Shown: positions 30,835 through 32,432 of the stretch, one piece after another
Layout of the letters: every line of letters begins with the position of its first letter
Position numbering within the stretch: position 1 is the first letter of the stretch
NCBI GenBank assembly: GCA_009914575.1
Contig: WNEB01000001.1
Span: 1-32,432 of the forward strand
Origin: Burkholderia gladioli
GTDB taxonomy: Bacteria > Pseudomonadota > Gammaproteobacteria > Burkholderiales > Burkholderiaceae
Direction: 5' to 3'
DNA: 32,432 bases
Translations under genes and position numbers: made by a program
The notes under the pieces: generated by a model
What the model was told of the DNA's origin: nothing
Database searches by the model: none
What the model saw: only the letters and a program-made list of their open reading frames with translations

Positions 30835-31698
30835 ATGAAAAGTCGCTCTTCGCGCTCGTCGCGCTGGGCGCGTTTGCTGGTGCCCGCTCAGGCGCAAAGC
30901 AGCGTCACGCTGTACGGCATCATCGATGCCGGCATTCTGTTCAACAACAACTCGAACGGCGCACGCCAGTGGCAGCAGTCGAGCGGCGTGCTGCAGGGCA
31001 GCCGCTGGGGGCTGAAAGGCGTCGAGGATCTCGGCGGCGGGCTGAAGGAGATCTTCGTGCTCGAGAACGGCTTCAGCGTGTCGAGCGGCGCGCTCGGTCA
31101 GGGCGGCGGCGAGTTCGGCCGACAAGCGTTCGTGGGCCTGTCGAGCGACGCGCTCGGCAAGGTCACGCTCGGGCGTCAGTACGATTCCGTGGTGGACTAC
31201 ACCGGAGCGCTCGCGACCGGCAGCCAGTGGGCCGGCTATATCGGCGCGCACCCGGGCGGCCTCGACAACATTAACAATGCCAATCGCGTCAACAACGCGA
31301 TCAAGTACACGAGCCCCGTGTACGGCGGCTTCCAGTTCGGCGGCCTGTACAGCCTGGGCGGCGTGGCCGGCCAGCCGGGCCGCAATCAGATCTTCTCCGC
31401 GGGCGCGGGATACAACAACGGCCCGCTTTCGCTGGGCGTGGGCTACGTCAACGCGCGCAATCCGAACTATTCGTTCTTCGGCAACAACCCGAACGCGAAC
31501 ACGGCCACGACGACGAGCGGTATGAACATGACCAGCCCCGTCTACCGCGGCTACGCATCGGCCAACACGCTGGAAATCGTCGCGGCGGCCGGCGCCTACT
31601 CGATCGGCGCGGCCACGCTGGGCCTGACCTACAGCTACACGCGCTTCGACGCGGTCGGCTCGACGGCGGGCGCCAACCTGAACCCGCTGAACCGGTAA
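30835..31698 (+). pseudogene. OmpC-type porin, signal peptide frame-scrambled and 3' end cut by an IS
   Basis: General diffusion porins form trimeric beta-barrels in the outer membrane. The mature part is typical of Burkholderia porins: AQSSVTLYGIIDAGILFNNN, SRWGLKGVEDLGGGLKEIF, FGRQAFVGLSSDALGKVTLG and alternating barrel strands. ATG 30835 has GGAG 8 bases upstream. The leader is wrong: MKSRSSRSSRWARLLVPAQA has no hydrophobic core. Adding one A after ATGAAA and removing one C in GCCCGCT restores a normal leader, MKKSLFALVALGAFAGAAQA, in frame with the mature part. The barrel also stops early at LNPLNR (287 aa against roughly 360-380 usual), where IS sequence begins. Non-functional in all likelihood. 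Confidence 0.87.
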
Positions 31699-32280
31699 TC
31701 CCCCCGTTTTCCACGGGGTTCAGAAGTAGAAACTAAGCGGCCATGGCCAACCGCTGCTTTGGCGTAATCCACCCAGGGTGCGGATTTCGGTGATGGTGAT
31801 CAGCCGTTTCGGCGAACGTGATCAGTTTGGAAGGTGGTGTTGCGCGGTCAATGGATTATAGCGAAGGTGATCACGATCAGGATGAGGAGGACTGCTTGGC
31901 GTTAGTCTTTCGCATCGATTCACCTTTCAACGGCAGCTTGTGGGCCTGATGGACGAGCCGGTCGAGGATCGCGTCGGCGAGCGTCGGATCCTGCAGCCAC
32001 GCATGCCAGTGTTCGAGCGGTAGCTGGCTGGTAATGATCGTCGAGCGCGTGCCGACGCGATCGTCGAGCACTTCGAGCAGGTCGTTTCGGGCACTCTGAT
32101 CGAGGTCCTGCAGGCCCCAGTCGTCGAGCAGCAGGACGTCCATCTTGGCGAGCTGCGCGAGCCGCCGCGTGAAGCTGCCGTCGCCGTGCGTGATCTTCAA
32201 TTCCTCGAACAGCCGGGCAACGCGGACGTACATCACGGAGAAGCCTTGTCGGCAGGCCTGCTGCCCAAACGCGCAGGCGT
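31696..32280 (-). mobile_element. IS21-family element, istB end, interrupted by another IS
   Basis: Sequence foreign to the porin begins at about 31696 and contains istB on the - strand. Between the porin break and istB, three GTGATCA repeats occur at 31796-31802, 31818-31824 and 31867-31873. IS21-type elements carry several repeats near their ends that the transposase binds, so these fit. The exact outer end could not be set by eye. At about 32281 the element is itself cut. Confidence 0.7.
31877..32280 (-). pseudogene. istB: IstB-like transposition helper ATPase, 5' part missing
   Basis: IstB is an AAA+ ATPase that assists the IstA transposase of IS21-family elements. The visible part begins inside the ATPase core, [20 protein letters not shown]. 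It continues with [20 protein letters not shown], Walker [14 protein letters not shown], sensor [12 protein letters not shown], and the C-terminus [19 protein letters not shown]. The Walker A and everything before it are replaced by sequence of a different IS from about 32281. An internal ATG at 32236 could start a 119-aa fragment, which would lack the nucleotide-binding loop. No istA is in the window. Confidence 0.87.
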
Positions 32281-32432
32281 TGTTGCATAAATCGAGTGTG
32301 AGGATGCAATAGCATCGACGGGCATAATTTCAGGCGATACGAACGGATTGCGGACGAGCGAGGTCCGCCATACGGTTGATGACGCCGACGCGAACGGAGA
32401 CCTCGGTCGCCTGCGAGTCGATGTGACGCGCC
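32281..32432 (-). mobile_element. Second insertion sequence (IS5-like), end only
   Basis: The TGTTGCATAAATCGAG stretch at 32281 looks like the terminal repeat of an IS and abuts the broken istB. It is followed by a short leader and the end of a reading frame on the - strand. The element runs off the window. The IS5-like assignment is by resemblance of end and C-terminus, and is tentative. Confidence 0.55.
32330..32432 (-). CDS. Probable transposase C-terminus (runs off window end)
   Basis: A frame open to the window edge ends at TGA 32330-32332 and encodes ARHIDSQATEVSVRVGVINR followed by MADLARPQSVRIA. The basic, charged tail ending just inside a terminal repeat is typical of IS5-type transposases, but only 34 residues are visible and no catalytic motif is included. 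Confidence 0.5.
   Translation of the reverse strand, partial: ARHIDSQATEVSVRVGVINRMADLARPQSVRIA

Overview
The window is GC-rich and gene-dense, and its gene content and order match Burkholderia in the broad sense (Burkholderiaceae, Betaproteobacteria). The evidence is the run pilC-pilD-coaE-zapD-(yacG)-Nudix-ATPase-argJ-secA-dciA-lpxC-peroxiredoxin followed by a complete division and cell wall (dcw) cluster ending in mraZ, with coq7 and an OmpC-type porin beyond it. I do not name a species. Several insertion sequences, a multicopy small repeat and fresh-looking broken genes suggest a lineage with active mobile elements and early gene decay, such as a host-restricted or recently bottlenecked strain; that is inference.

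Layout. Positions 1-395 hold the 3' end of an IS30-family element that cuts pilC; a frameshifted pilC tail remains to 612. Intact pilD and coaE follow on the + strand, then zapD with its own promoter. At 3062-3326 a 265-bp repeat element replaces almost all of yacG and the stop codon of a Nudix gene. The next gene, a DUF815-type ATPase, carries both a frameshift and a nonsense codon. argJ and secA are intact on the - strand, dciA is divergent on +, and lpxC converges on it. From 11003 to 29555 everything is on the - strand. In transcription order it reads mraZ, rsmH, ftsL, ftsI, murE, murF, mraY, murD, ftsW, murG, murC, ddlB, ftsQ, ftsA, ftsZ, peroxiredoxin, with many ATGA overlaps. The promoter in front of mraZ overlaps four 10-bp-spaced MraZ-type boxes. 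coq7 (-) and a porin (+) follow. The porin has a scrambled signal peptide and is cut by an IS21-family element, itself cut by another IS at the right edge.

How the genes work together. MurC, MurD, MurE, MurF and Ddl build the UDP-MurNAc-pentapeptide. MraY and MurG make lipid I and lipid II. FtsW and FtsI polymerise and crosslink septal wall, while FtsQ, FtsL, FtsA, FtsZ and ZapD form the division machine. LpxC starts lipid A synthesis, SecA drives protein export, CoaE finishes coenzyme A, and Coq7 works in ubiquinone synthesis.

The most notable discovery is the 265-bp element, present three times (3062-3326, 12909-13173 inverted, 27884-28148). It has near-perfect terminal inverted repeats and 8-bp target duplications at two copies. 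Each strand has one stop-free reading frame across the whole element, and element plus target duplication is 273 bp, a multiple of three. One copy sits inside the essential gene ftsL, in frame, adding 102 codons after codon 5. Another is in frame with ftsZ upstream of its start. The third joins yacG on one side and the Nudix gene on the other. It behaves like a MITE that can be translated as a protein insert, comparable in principle to Rickettsia palindromic elements. No tRNA, rRNA or CRISPR array was seen.
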